Assembly (NCBI GenBank): GCA_027340645.1
Contig: DAHWQN010000012.1
Coordinates: 1-11,194 of the forward strand
DNA: 11,194 bases
Direction: 5' to 3'
Source: Microcaldota archaeon
GTDB taxonomy: Archaea > Micrarchaeota > Micrarchaeia > Micrarchaeales > CABMGC01
Shown here piece by piece: positions 1 through 6,691 of the stretch. A program made the translations under genes and the position numbers. The notes beneath the pieces are model-generated. The model ran no database searches and had not been told where the DNA came from. It saw only the letters and a list, made by a program, of their open reading frames with translations. Each line of letters opens with the position of its first letter. Within the stretch, counting starts at the first letter, position 1.

Positions 1-25
1 CTGCGTATAATGCCCACTTATTCAT
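1..25 (-). CDS. 5' end of an unidentified gene, cut by the window edge
   Basis: An ATG at 25-23 on the minus strand opens a frame (MNKWALYA) that runs off the window. It lies about 21 bases after the end of a strong TATA-like box at 46-58, the same spacing seen before S8e, the ERCC4 nuclease and the threonyl-tRNA synthetase here. That points to a leaderless gene start. Eight residues do not allow any functional call. The plus strand also has open frames here (1-93 and 3-71), so coding on the other strand or an RNA gene from this promoter cannot be excluded. Confidence 0.45.
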
Positions 26-45
26 GTGTGTATCATGTTGCCGAT

Positions 46-58
46 GTTTATATAAATA
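46..58 (-). promoter_or_regulatory. TATA box for the left-edge gene
   Basis: Read on the minus strand this is ATTTATATAAAC, close to the S8e TATA box. Its end lies about 21 bases before the ATG at 25, fitting an archaeal leaderless promoter. The core is nearly symmetric, so direction is judged from the start codon spacing. Confidence 0.5.
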
Positions 59-76
59 CATTACTAAATAGCGAGG

Positions 77-985
77 TTATCTGGAATCCTTATTAAGCAA
101 AAAGTAGATTATGGCCTGCTCCACTATCATCTTATTGCGTGCCTGCTCCCATACTACTGACTGCTTGCCGTCAATTACATCTGCCGATACCTCTACTCCT
201 CTATGCGCAGGCAGGCAGTGCATGAAGATTGCATCTTTCTTAGCGTAGGACATCGCCTTCCTGTCGACTTCATAGTCCTTGAACTCGCGCAAGCGCTTCT
301 TTTTCTCTGACTCCTCGCCCATGCTAACAAAGACGTCAGTGTAAATAACGTCTGCACCGGCGAGGCCTTTCCTTATGTCACTAGTTACATCTACGTTTCC
401 CTGTTTCCTGGCACTGGTTATATACTCGTTTTTCGGACTCACAGTTGATGGACCGACCAGCGTGACATCTACGCCAAGCTTTGTGCAAACAAGCATGAGC
501 GAGTTTGCTGTGTTGGATGCTATGTCTCCCACATATGCCACCTTTATGCCATCCAAGCCCTTGAGTTTCTTTATGGTATAGATGTCGCTGAGCGCCTGGC
601 ATGGGTGCTCAAGATCCGTAAGAGCATTTATGACAGGGACGGATGCATTCCTTGCAAGGTCAGTTATATCATTGTGCGAGAATAGCCTTGCAGTGATTAT
701 GTCAGTATAAAGGCTTAGGACCTTTGCTGTGTCGCTGATTAACTCGCCGCGGGATATTTGTGTGGTTGTTGAATCTAAGTATATTGATGCCCCTCCGAGT
801 CTGTGCATAGCAGCTTGGAATGATGTCCTTGTGCGTGTAGATGGCTTCTCAAAGAGGAGCGCCAGGAGAGGATCGCCTCGGAGTTTTTGGTTCCTTCCTT
901 TGTCTATTTGAGAGGATATTTGCAGTATCTTCTCTATTTCTACTTTTGATATATCGCTTATGCTTGTTAAACTTTTAACTCCCAT
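77..985 (-). CDS. argF: Ornithine carbamoyltransferase
   Basis: Transfers the carbamoyl group from carbamoyl phosphate to ornithine, giving citrulline in arginine biosynthesis; it acts in the cytoplasm, usually as a trimer or larger assembly. At 302 residues it is close to normal length. Visible signatures are the carbamoyl-phosphate loop STRTRTS (about 49-55), HPCQ (127-130), DVFVSMGEE (217-225, the SMG loop that marks ornithine rather than aspartate enzymes) and HCLPAHRG (256-263). The usual Asn pair of the GD-x-x-NN segment is partly replaced (GDIASN, 153-158), a mild deviation. The ATG at 985 follows a TATA-like box at 1007-1016, so it is probably transcribed alone as a leaderless mRNA. 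No other arginine gene is in the window, so a catabolic role (arginine deiminase pathway, arcB) cannot be ruled out. Confidence 0.95.
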   Translation of the reverse strand: MGVKSLTSISDISKVEIEKILQISSQIDKGRNQKLRGDPLLALLFEKPSTRTRTSFQAAMHRLGGASIYLDSTTTQISRGELISDTAKVLSLYTDIITARLFSHNDITDLARNASVPVINALTDLEHPCQALSDIYTIKKLKGLDGIKVAYVGDIASNTANSLMLVCTKLGVDVTLVGPSTVSPKNEYITSARKQGNVDVTSDIRKGLAGADVIYTDVFVSMGEESEKKKRLREFKDYEVDRKAMSYAKKDAIFMHCLPAHRGVEVSADVIDGKQSVVWEQARNKMIVEQAIIYFLLNKDSR

Positions 986-1006
986 ATGCTATAATATTGA
1001 AATGAA

Positions 1007-1016
1007 GGTTTAAGTA
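1007..1016 (-). promoter_or_regulatory. Probable TATA box of argF
   Basis: Minus-strand TACTTAAACC ends about 22 bases before the argF ATG at 985. It overlaps the last codons of the upstream nucleotidyltransferase gene, suggesting argF has a promoter of its own. Confidence 0.45.
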
Positions 1017-1459
1017 GATTTTGTACTGCTGCCATGTTTTTCAAGGTACTCCTCTATGAGCCTTACGTCCTTCAAGTCCTTTTCCCTCCCAAATGCCCTC
1101 TTCCAAGAAAGCACTTCCGCCAGCCTTACTACGGGCATTCCTTTTATTATCTCGGCATCCCTTATGATTTTTGATTCTTCTGGCTCATAGGAATTTCCGT
1201 GCCACCACTTATCCGTAAGATCAAACGGTTCTTTAACTAGCTTCTTGTCACCGTTCGGGTTTGTTTTTTCTACCCACTTCCCACTTTCCTTTAGCTCATT
1301 AAAAAGATCCGATGTTATTAGTATATCTATATCTCTTGACTCGCGTATTCCATAAGCTGTAAGCGGAACAGATCCGAATAGTGCATATTTCCCAATAGGA
1401 AGGGAAAGTTCCTTTACCTTTATTACTATCTCGTCAAAATCCATCAATCCGCCATGCAT
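1010..1459 (-). CDS. Nucleotidyltransferase-fold protein (MNT-like)
   Basis: A small (149 residue) protein with the hallmarks of the polymerase-beta/MNT nucleotidyltransferase fold: FGS at 28-30, followed by the metal-binding DID at 43-45 in the context ESRDIDILIT, and a C-terminal segment (about 112-140) with the K-x-x-GR-x-KDLKDV pattern common in these proteins. The substrate is unknown; relatives include aminoglycoside-type and toxin-type transferases. The ATG at 1459 overlaps the stop of the preceding gene (TGATG), implying translational coupling; an in-frame ATG at 1444 is an alternative start that would leave the fold intact. No HEPN-type partner is adjacent, so a toxin-antitoxin reading is not supported. 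It is the last gene of the S8e operon. Confidence 0.7.
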   Translation of the reverse strand: MHGGLMDFDEIVIKVKELSLPIGKYALFGSVPLTAYGIRESRDIDILITSDLFNELKESGKWVEKTNPNGDKKLVKEPFDLTDKWWHGNSYEPEESKIIRDAEIIKGMPVVRLAEVLSWKRAFGREKDLKDVRLIEEYLEKHGSSTKST

Positions 1460-1833
1460 CAGCCGAATATGGCACCGAGGCCCTGCTCACTCTGCTGCCG
1501 CTCTCCCTCGATTATCCCGATTACCTTTGATTCTGTATCAGAGTCCGCTCGCTCAATGCTTTTTATAGAGTTCTTGAGTTTCTTGTCGGCCTTTTCAAGG
1601 AACTCGTCATTCGCACTGATATACAAGTAGTACTTTTTAGTATCGAGATTTAGAGATATCCCATCTTTAATGCTGTAATCCTGCCTTGCGAATATAATGT
1701 TTGCCTGCTCATCATCCTTTATCTTTGACAGCTGCTCCTCATTGAGGTTCTTATCAAGATATGGATCGTACTCCATGAGCTTTTTCAGCCCATTTGCGTC
1801 TTCGGAGCTGCAAGTATAGACGCGGGCAGGCAT
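1459..1833 (-). CDS. Small conserved-looking protein of unknown function
   Basis: I do not recognise this 124-residue protein. It is acidic and lysine-rich, without signal peptide or membrane segment. The middle (about 46-84) looks like a compact fold: an IIFARQDYSIKDG strand-turn, then a YYLYISAND segment and an amphipathic helix FLEKADKKLKN. The C-terminus is glutamine- and glycine-rich and ends GLGAIFG. The gene starts 4 bases after the S8e stop and its own stop overlaps the nucleotidyltransferase start, so it is the middle gene of a ribosomal-protein operon. That hints at a housekeeping or translation-linked role, but this is inference from position only. Confidence 0.75.
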   Translation of the reverse strand: MPARVYTCSSEDANGLKKLMEYDPYLDKNLNEEQLSKIKDDEQANIIFARQDYSIKDGISLNLDTKKYYLYISANDEFLEKADKKLKNSIKSIERADSDTESKVIGIIEGERQQSEQGLGAIFG

Positions 1834-1837
1834 CTTA

Positions 1838-2233
1838 TCACTTTACTAGTTTTGCATTTATGCTGCCTTCCCTTCCAGGCCTGTTTGTTATAACCGCCTT
1901 TCCTTCATCTGTATCGATTACGGTGCCCTTTGTCATTATCTTAAGCCTAGCAAAGTTTCTATTATCCTTAGACTCAAGTATTGACTTGATCTTTACCTTT
2001 TTATATGAAGAACCGACAAGCAGATTCGCGAATGCGGCATATTTGAGCCTGCTCTTGTCCGATGCGCCACGACCGCGCGCTTTGCTTACCTTGTTCTCAT
2101 CTCCGAGTCTGGTGTTGGCAAAAAAACCTCCCATCTCGTATCGTTTCTTGTCCCTGAACTTCTTCTTTAGCTTCCCGTTCCCGTATAGCTTTCTTCTGGA
2201 CTTTCCGTGAAGCTGTGATCCAAACTGGCTCAT
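1838..2233 (-). CDS. rps8e: 30S ribosomal protein S8e
   Basis: An archaeal/eukaryotic-specific small-subunit ribosomal protein, 131 residues from the chosen start, the usual archaeal length. Family marks are the basic N-terminus (HGKSRRKLYGNGK, about 9-21), the central basic stretch KARGRGASDKSRLKYAAFAN (51-70) and the C-terminal TKGTVIDTDEGKAVITNRPG (101-120) followed by REGSINAKLV. I chose the ATG at 2233 over a GTG at 2245 because it lies about 20 bases after a clear TATA box (2253-2263), giving a leaderless mRNA, and the longer form would begin at or upstream of the transcription start. The gene heads an operon with the unknown protein and the nucleotidyltransferase, and is divergent from the Cgi121-like gene. 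Confidence 0.95.
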   Translation of the reverse strand: MSQFGSQLHGKSRRKLYGNGKLKKKFRDKKRYEMGGFFANTRLGDENKVSKARGRGASDKSRLKYAAFANLLVGSSYKKVKIKSILESKDNRNFARLKIMTKGTVIDTDEGKAVITNRPGREGSINAKLVK

Positions 2234-2252
2234 AGTAACACTCACTTTATAG

Positions 2253-2263
2253 GTTTATATATT
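2253..2263 (-). promoter_or_regulatory. TATA box of the S8e operon, possibly bidirectional
   Basis: Minus-strand AATATATAAAC ends 20 bases before the S8e ATG at 2233. The core TTTATATATT is nearly symmetric and its last base is the first base of the divergent Cgi121-like TTG start, so if it also fires rightward that mRNA would begin near 2283. Confidence 0.65.
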
Positions 2264-2730
2264 TGGAAGTAAAGATTAATAACGGTTTCGTGGACGATAT
2301 ATTCAATGGTAATCATCCTGTTGCGTGCCTGGCCGCAGCTGAGCTGGATAAAGAGGAGCTTCTAGAGATATCGTTAGGGCTTTCTTCCGGAAAGAACTTT
2401 GTGTTGCTTGTCAAAAATAATAGTATAATCCATGATAGATTACTGCCTGCATTCATTAGTGCTTATGTAAGATATACTGAAAAACACATGCGCTCATCAT
2501 CATTGCAAAAGGAGATACTACTGTTTACAGCAGGTACTATGAATGTAGGAAAGGCGATAAAGGCAGCGGGTATTTCGGACAATGGTGAGTTCATAGCGTT
2601 TTCAAGCAGTAAGGCACTTCTTGATAAATTCATCAAAGATTCTCATTCCAAAATTGTAAAAAACATCTCACTGCAACTTGACAGGAAATATGCCGTAAAG
2701 GTAGCAATGGCAGGACTTGGCGCAAAGTAA
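2263..2730 (+). CDS. KEOPS complex subunit Cgi121-like protein
   Basis: Probable Cgi121 homologue, the KEOPS subunit that binds tRNA and supports threonylcarbamoyl-adenosine (t6A) formation with Kae1, Bud32 and Pcc1. At 155 residues it has the family length. The best mark is the central segment EILLFTAGTMNVGKAIKAAG (84-103), matching the family pattern of EIL, a G-T/Q turn, an AI helix and G-I/A, then a strand (FIAFSS, 110-115) and a C-terminal helix pair. Overall similarity is modest. The predicted start is TTG at 2263, overlapping a TATA box; GTG at 2290 is an alternative that removes nine residues, but VKINNG resembles the start of methanogen homologues, favouring TTG. It is monocistronic and converges on the PiT gene with a 25-base gap. 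Confidence 0.65.
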   Translation: MEVKINNGFVDDIFNGNHPVACLAAAELDKEELLEISLGLSSGKNFVLLVKNNSIIHDRLLPAFISAYVRYTEKHMRSSSLQKEILLFTAGTMNVGKAIKAAGISDNGEFIAFSSSKALLDKFIKDSHSKIVKNISLQLDRKYAVKVAMAGLGAK

Positions 2731-2755
2731 TGCCCCGTAGTACCAGAATAATTAG

Positions 2756-3676
2756 CTAGATGCCCAGTATAGCTCTTGATGCTATGTAGGCAGTAACGAT
2801 GCTGAATACGGCAGTGATTATCCATATGGAAACTATTTGTACCGCGGGTTTCTTTGACAGCAGCTTTTCCTTATAACCAAAACCAGTACCGTATATAGTG
2901 CTTGTCAGCATCTGCGTGTTGGATAATGGAATGCTTAAAAGAGTAGCAAACTCAACAAATGCTGCGGCAACAATCTGCGATACAAGGGCATTTGCATATC
3001 GTATTGGAATTATCTCATCACCAATCCTGCGAAGCTCGCCAGAACTTAGGAATATGCTGCCGATAATTATTCCTGCCAGTATTATGGCATATACATACCA
3101 TACCGCAGGGAGTACTGATGCTATAATGACAATCGTGTTGGCGCCTAAAGTAAACGCGGTCAGAAAGGAAAGGACAACAAGAATGACGCGCGCCGTCCTT
3201 ACGCCTTTCCAGAGTCTGTCGCTGTAAAGGGCTTTCTGCATAGCCCGAAGAGCTAGTGATGCCATAATGAGCGACAGAATCCCAGCAATTACCCAAAACA
3301 GAAGAATTTCTACTATAAAGCCGCCGTCAAGGTTTCCATAGGCAAGACCTACGCCTATAAGTGCTGATATAAAAGTAACTGAAAGCGATTCTGGAACACG
3401 CTTCCTGTGCGCAACAAGGAACACGACTATTGATATTATAAGTATTATAGGCATCAGTACAGTACTAGAGGGAAGCAGTAGGGCTATTCCGCTGCGAAGA
3501 ATTCTGCCCTGAAGCAGGAATCCGGACATGTACCCCAGTATTATAAGAATAACGCCAGTTCTTTTCCTGATTATCCTTCCTGCTATCGCCGGCCCGGCGC
3601 ATGCGGATAGGTTGTTGCCCGATACAAGCGCCACAAGAACAAAAACAAGGACCAAATTTATAATATCTGCAAGCAA
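2756..3676 (-). CDS. PiT-family inorganic phosphate permease, divergent
   Basis: Membrane phosphate transporter of the PiT/PHO4 family, 306 residues with about nine or ten hydrophobic segments and the internal repeat typical of the family. The first half has SGNNLSACAGPAIAG (19-33) and the second FTLGANTIVIIAS (175-187) followed by IPLSNTQ (249-255). Canonical members carry GAND in both repeats and a P-x-STTH motif; here both Asp positions differ (GNN and GANT) and STTH is SNTQ, so the coupling ion or substrate could differ. The likely start is TTG at 3676, in the same frame as and four codons after the TAG of the DUF47 gene. Pairing with DUF47 upstream supports phosphate transport. Confidence 0.8.
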   Translation of the reverse strand: MLADIINLVLVFVLVALVSGNNLSACAGPAIAGRIIRKRTGVILIILGYMSGFLLQGRILRSGIALLLPSSTVLMPIILIISIVVFLVAHRKRVPESLSVTFISALIGVGLAYGNLDGGFIVEILLFWVIAGILSLIMASLALRAMQKALYSDRLWKGVRTARVILVVLSFLTAFTLGANTIVIIASVLPAVWYVYAIILAGIIIGSIFLSSGELRRIGDEIIPIRYANALVSQIVAAAFVEFATLLSIPLSNTQMLTSTIYGTGFGYKEKLLSKKPAVQIVSIWIITAVFSIVTAYIASRAILGI

Positions 3677-3685
3677 ACAACCACA

Positions 3686-4318
3686 CTACGTCGCAAGTGT
3701 CAGAACCATGCTTATAAATATATCAGATGAGTCTTCACAATCATCAAGTATGTCATCGTAAATGTATGCCAAGTCAGTTATGTGATAAAATCCTTTGAAA
3801 CCGACGTTCGCATTGTAGGCATAGTCAAGAAGCAAGTCCCGCACCTCATCGCCCTCGTTTTCTATAGCTTTGATCTGATGCCTTAACGCGCGCATCTTGG
3901 TTATGCTCTTTGCTGTATGCATTTCCATAAGCAAGGTTATAGCTGAATCAGCTAAACGGTTGAACTCTTGCAACTTCGTATTAACGTACTTCGTTACCTT
4001 TTTGCTGCGTATCTTATATCGCAGTACTTGCCTTGAAAGCTTGAATACTGAGTCTGCAATGTTTTCCTCCTTGCCTGCCATTATTATCATATTGTCTATA
4101 AGGTTTGGCGCTATTGCACCGGACATTATCATGTGAGATGTTTTAAAGTACTCGTTAGATGATTCTTTTTCCATGCGCTTTATCGCAGCCATGCTTCCAT
4201 TGCCTTTCATTATCCCTTTCAGGCTGTGGTTTGCCTTATGCGCTATGCGCAGTATGCCTTTCGTCTGCGCGAATGTTTTTTCCTCGCCTGTTTCAAAGAG
4301 ATTGCTAAAGAAACCCAT
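3686..4318 (-). CDS. DUF47/PhoU-like PiT accessory protein
   Basis: A 210-residue all-helical protein of the DUF47 (PhoU-like, TIGR00153) family, usually encoded beside PiT phosphate permeases and thought to modulate them. Visible marks are MGFFSNLF at the N-terminus, the GAIAPNLIDNMI helix (67-78), ENEGDEVRD (153-161) and the acidic DDILDDCEDSSD (188-199), the last two matching the acidic metal-binding positions of PhoU-type bundles. The family length is about 200-220. Its ATG at 4318 overlaps the nuclease stop by one base (TAATG), so it is probably translated by coupling within the thrS-led operon. Cytoplasmic, likely associated with the permease at the membrane. Confidence 0.9.
   Translation of the reverse strand: MGFFSNLFETGEEKTFAQTKGILRIAHKANHSLKGIMKGNGSMAAIKRMEKESSNEYFKTSHMIMSGAIAPNLIDNMIIMAGKEENIADSVFKLSRQVLRYKIRSKKVTKYVNTKLQEFNRLADSAITLLMEMHTAKSITKMRALRHQIKAIENEGDEVRDLLLDYAYNANVGFKGFYHITDLAYIYDDILDDCEDSSDIFISMVLTLAT
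3711..3722 (-). promoter_or_regulatory. Possible internal TATA box before the PiT gene
   Basis: Within the last codons of the DUF47 gene the minus strand reads ATATATTTATAAG. A transcript from it would start near 3690, about 14 bases before the PiT TTG, so the permease could be expressed apart from the operon. AT-rich coding sequence can produce such a match by chance. Confidence 0.3.
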
Positions 4319-4962
4319 TATTCCAACCTGAATTCATTGTTAAGCACATTGAATATTGACTCTGCCTTCTTCTTGCCGATTTTATCGATTTCCATTAGAT
4401 CTTCGATATCAGCATTGCATATGTTGCGTATTGTCTTGAATTTGTTTATCAAGTTTTTTGCGAGATTAGGTCCTATTCCAGGAAGCGAACCGAGTATTGC
4501 CAATTGCCATTGATATTGAGTATATGCCCTTTTGCTTCCGGCAATGCGTGGCTCCCTTTTTCTCTCTTGCTGCTCCCTTTCCGCGAACTTTGCAAGCATG
4601 TATGATGTGTCAAGGGGGCTTTCTGAGTTTACGACAAGCACATTGTAATCGGTGTAGAGCGAGAGAATAGCACCTAGCACCACATTCCTGCCCAGGGTGC
4701 ATTCATTGATGTTCCCTTCTATCAATACTATGGGATTCTTGAATGTTTCTCGCAGTCTTGAAGCCTGCTCGAATATCCTTGAGTCAATTATTGAATTTTC
4801 GAAATCACGGACTGTCTTCCGCTCTATGCACATCCTGTCAGATACTATGTAGTCGCCAACAGGCAACTGTGCGAATGAAAGTTTCACGTTGTTTTGCGCT
4901 AAACTATCTATTATCTCGATATTCCGCTCCCTGTTGTCAACGATTAGGTGCAGCGCCTGCAT
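4318..4962 (-). CDS. XPF/ERCC4-type structure-specific nuclease, helicase-less
   Basis: A 214-residue homodimeric-type DNA nuclease that cuts branched or flap structures in repair and replication restart. The ERCC4 nuclease domain (about 4-130) shows VDNRER (8-13), LPVGDYIVSD (33-42), the catalytic IERK (46-49) and DSRIFEQASRL (60-70). A tandem helix-hairpin-helix DNA-binding domain follows (about 155-205: LGSLPGIGPNLAKNLI and DKIGKKKAESIF). There is no N-terminal helicase, unlike Hef of many euryarchaea, and no clear C-terminal PCNA-binding box. I chose ATG 4962: the frame is open to 5019 but the extra 19 residues precede the conserved start, overlap thrS, and a TATA-like box lies 20 bases before 4962. 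It sits between thrS and the phosphate genes, joined by a one-base overlap to DUF47. Confidence 0.92.
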   Translation of the reverse strand: MQALHLIVDNRERNIEIIDSLAQNNVKLSFAQLPVGDYIVSDRMCIERKTVRDFENSIIDSRIFEQASRLRETFKNPIVLIEGNINECTLGRNVVLGAILSLYTDYNVLVVNSESPLDTSYMLAKFAEREQQERKREPRIAGSKRAYTQYQWQLAILGSLPGIGPNLAKNLINKFKTIRNICNADIEDLMEIDKIGKKKAESIFNVLNNEFRLE

Positions 4963-4981
4963 GCTACAATATGGATACAAA

Positions 4982-4992
4982 GATATTAATAA
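4982..4992 (-). promoter_or_regulatory. Possible TATA box of the ERCC4 nuclease gene
   Basis: Minus-strand TTATTAATATC ends 20 bases before the ATG at 4962 and overlaps the thrS stop codon. The spacing matches the other leaderless promoters in this window, so the nuclease and phosphate genes may have a second promoter besides read-through from thrS. Confidence 0.4.
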
Positions 4993-6683
4993 GAAAGCGT
5001 GAGGGATCTGCGGTTGCACTCCTTTAAGACATTTTCTATAAACTCGTCAAGTGAGACTCCGAACTGCTGCTTTCCAGACCTGCTACGAACTGTCACCTTT
5101 CCTGACTCAGCTTCCTTCTTTCCAAGGACAAGTATGTAGGGTATCTTCATAGTTATAGCATCACGGAGCTTATGTTCGAGCGTCTTGTCGCCAATATCTA
5201 TCTCAACACGAATGCCACTTTCCTTTATCTTGTCATAGGCCTTGCCAGCATAATCATTTACGGTCTGCGATATTGAAACTACGCGCACCTGAGTAGGTGC
5301 TATCCATGTCGGGAACTTGCCCTGGAAATGCTCCACCATGACAGCTACAAAGCGCTCTATACTTCCAAGAATCGCCCGGTGTATAACAACAGGCGTCTTG
5401 CTCTTGCCATCCTCTGCAACGTATTCAAGGTTAAAGCGCAGAGGCAGCTGATAATCAACCTGTATTGTTGTGCACTGCCAACTCCTGCCCATCGAGTCGA
5501 AAACATCGAAATCTATTTTAGGCCCGTAGAAAGCACCCTCTTTGTCTTTGATCTCATACTTCATCCCATTTTTCTGGAGTGCCTCCTCAAGAGCGGAAGT
5601 AGCACGCTTCCAAAGTATTTCATCGCCAAGATGACTATCCGGCATTGTTGAAAGCTTTGCATTAAACTTCATGCCGAATATATCATAAGTTTCTTTGACC
5701 ATCTGCAGAAGCTTCGCCATCTCAGGCAGGAGCTGCTCTTCCGTTATGAATATATGACCATCGTCTTGGGTGAGCTCCTGAACGCGGAAAAGTCCCGATA
5801 CTACTCCAGATAGCTCCTTCCGGTATATCTTGTCGAAGGTTGCAGTGCGGAACGGAAGCTCGCGGTAACTCCAGCTCTTTGATTTATATATCATCATCGT
5901 CGCTGGACAATTCATAGGCTTGAGGCCATGGCTTCCAGAATCTGTGTCAAAGACGAACATGTTATCCTTGTAATGATCTAAATGCCCGCTCACCTGCCAC
6001 AGGGCAAGATTAGCAACAACAGGAGTACTCGTTTCCTGGTAACCATATTTTGACTCCAGGCTGCGCATAAGTGCGATAAGGCTGCGGTATAGCGTATGCC
6101 CGTTAGGATGCCAAAACACCATTGCAGGCGATATTTCCTGGAAGCTGTATAAATCAAGCTTCTCTCCTATTGTCCTGTGGTCTAGTTCTGGAAGGCCTGC
6201 CCAGCTGCTCTTGCGAACCAGTGATGTATTGACGCTTACCGGCTTTGCCTTCTTGTAAACCTTCTGCTCCTCACTATTTGGAGAGTATGAACGTGATTGC
6301 TCTGCAAGAGGATGCGCCTTTACGTCAAGTGTTAACTTCTTGTTCCACCCAAATGGCGCCTTGCTTGCTTCTATGTCTTTTGGAACCTTCTTGAACATGT
6401 ATTCTATTATCTTCCTGCTCTCATTAACATCTGCGAGATCATTGCTGAGATGCGCGAATGGATATACTACGAGCCGCTTCCTTCCCAGCTTCTGCATGTA
6501 GTCTTCAGTGTCCATGATTGCTTTGTCGGCCATTTCTGGAGTGTCGCCCTTTTCTACGCACACAAATATTACAAGTGTGTCATCTATTGATGTCTTTTCC
6601 TTTTTTACATCATCGTATATGCTTGCCTCTGGACGCACCGGCTCATAAGTAATGTTGTCTACGTCCATCTGGAGTATTTTCAT
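4986..6683 (-). CDS. thrS: Threonyl-tRNA synthetase, archaeal-type editing domain
   Basis: Charges tRNA-Thr with threonine in the cytoplasm. The N-terminal 135 residues are the archaeal D-tyrosyl-deacylase-like editing domain (VYPFAHLSNDLA at 73-84, KAPFGWNKKLT at 108-118, AHPLAEQSR at 123-131), which removes mischarged serine. The class II catalytic core follows: FWHPNGHTLYR with GYQETSTP (190-221), KPMNCP (255-260), FRVQELTQDDGHIF (299-312) and VIHRAILGSIERF (433-445). Zinc ligands are intact: Cys259, His310, His435. The anticodon-binding domain covers about 465-560. At 565 residues it is somewhat shorter than typical archaeal enzymes (about 620), mainly in the linker and core insertions. 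It heads the nuclease, DUF47, PiT block; its 5' region carries an imperfect palindrome. Confidence 0.97.
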   Translation of the reverse strand: MKILQMDVDNITYEPVRPEASIYDDVKKEKTSIDDTLVIFVCVEKGDTPEMADKAIMDTEDYMQKLGRKRLVVYPFAHLSNDLADVNESRKIIEYMFKKVPKDIEASKAPFGWNKKLTLDVKAHPLAEQSRSYSPNSEEQKVYKKAKPVSVNTSLVRKSSWAGLPELDHRTIGEKLDLYSFQEISPAMVFWHPNGHTLYRSLIALMRSLESKYGYQETSTPVVANLALWQVSGHLDHYKDNMFVFDTDSGSHGLKPMNCPATMMIYKSKSWSYRELPFRTATFDKIYRKELSGVVSGLFRVQELTQDDGHIFITEEQLLPEMAKLLQMVKETYDIFGMKFNAKLSTMPDSHLGDEILWKRATSALEEALQKNGMKYEIKDKEGAFYGPKIDFDVFDSMGRSWQCTTIQVDYQLPLRFNLEYVAEDGKSKTPVVIHRAILGSIERFVAVMVEHFQGKFPTWIAPTQVRVVSISQTVNDYAGKAYDKIKESGIRVEIDIGDKTLEHKLRDAITMKIPYILVLGKKEAESGKVTVRSRSGKQQFGVSLDEFIENVLKECNRRSLTLSY

Positions 6684-6691
6684 CTTATAAC

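Noticed and set aside
1..93. Plus-strand open frames at the left edge (ending at 93 and 71)
   Set aside because: Short frames without family features; one would overlap the end of argF, and the minus-strand TATA plus ATG arrangement explains the region better.
1010..1459. Toxin-antitoxin reading of the nucleotidyltransferase
   Set aside because: No HEPN or other toxin-like partner is adjacent; its neighbours are a ribosomal operon and argF.
1794..2210. 138-codon plus-strand open frame over S8e and the unknown gene
   Set aside because: It is antisense to a well-supported ribosomal protein gene and its translation has no family features.
2234..2245. GTG start giving four extra S8e residues
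   Set aside because: It would lie upstream of the transcription start predicted from the TATA box, and family alignment favours the ATG at 2233.
4963..5019. 19-residue N-terminal extension of the ERCC4 nuclease
   Set aside because: It lies in the thrS coding end, precedes the conserved family start, and a TATA-like box with leaderless spacing supports the ATG at 4962.
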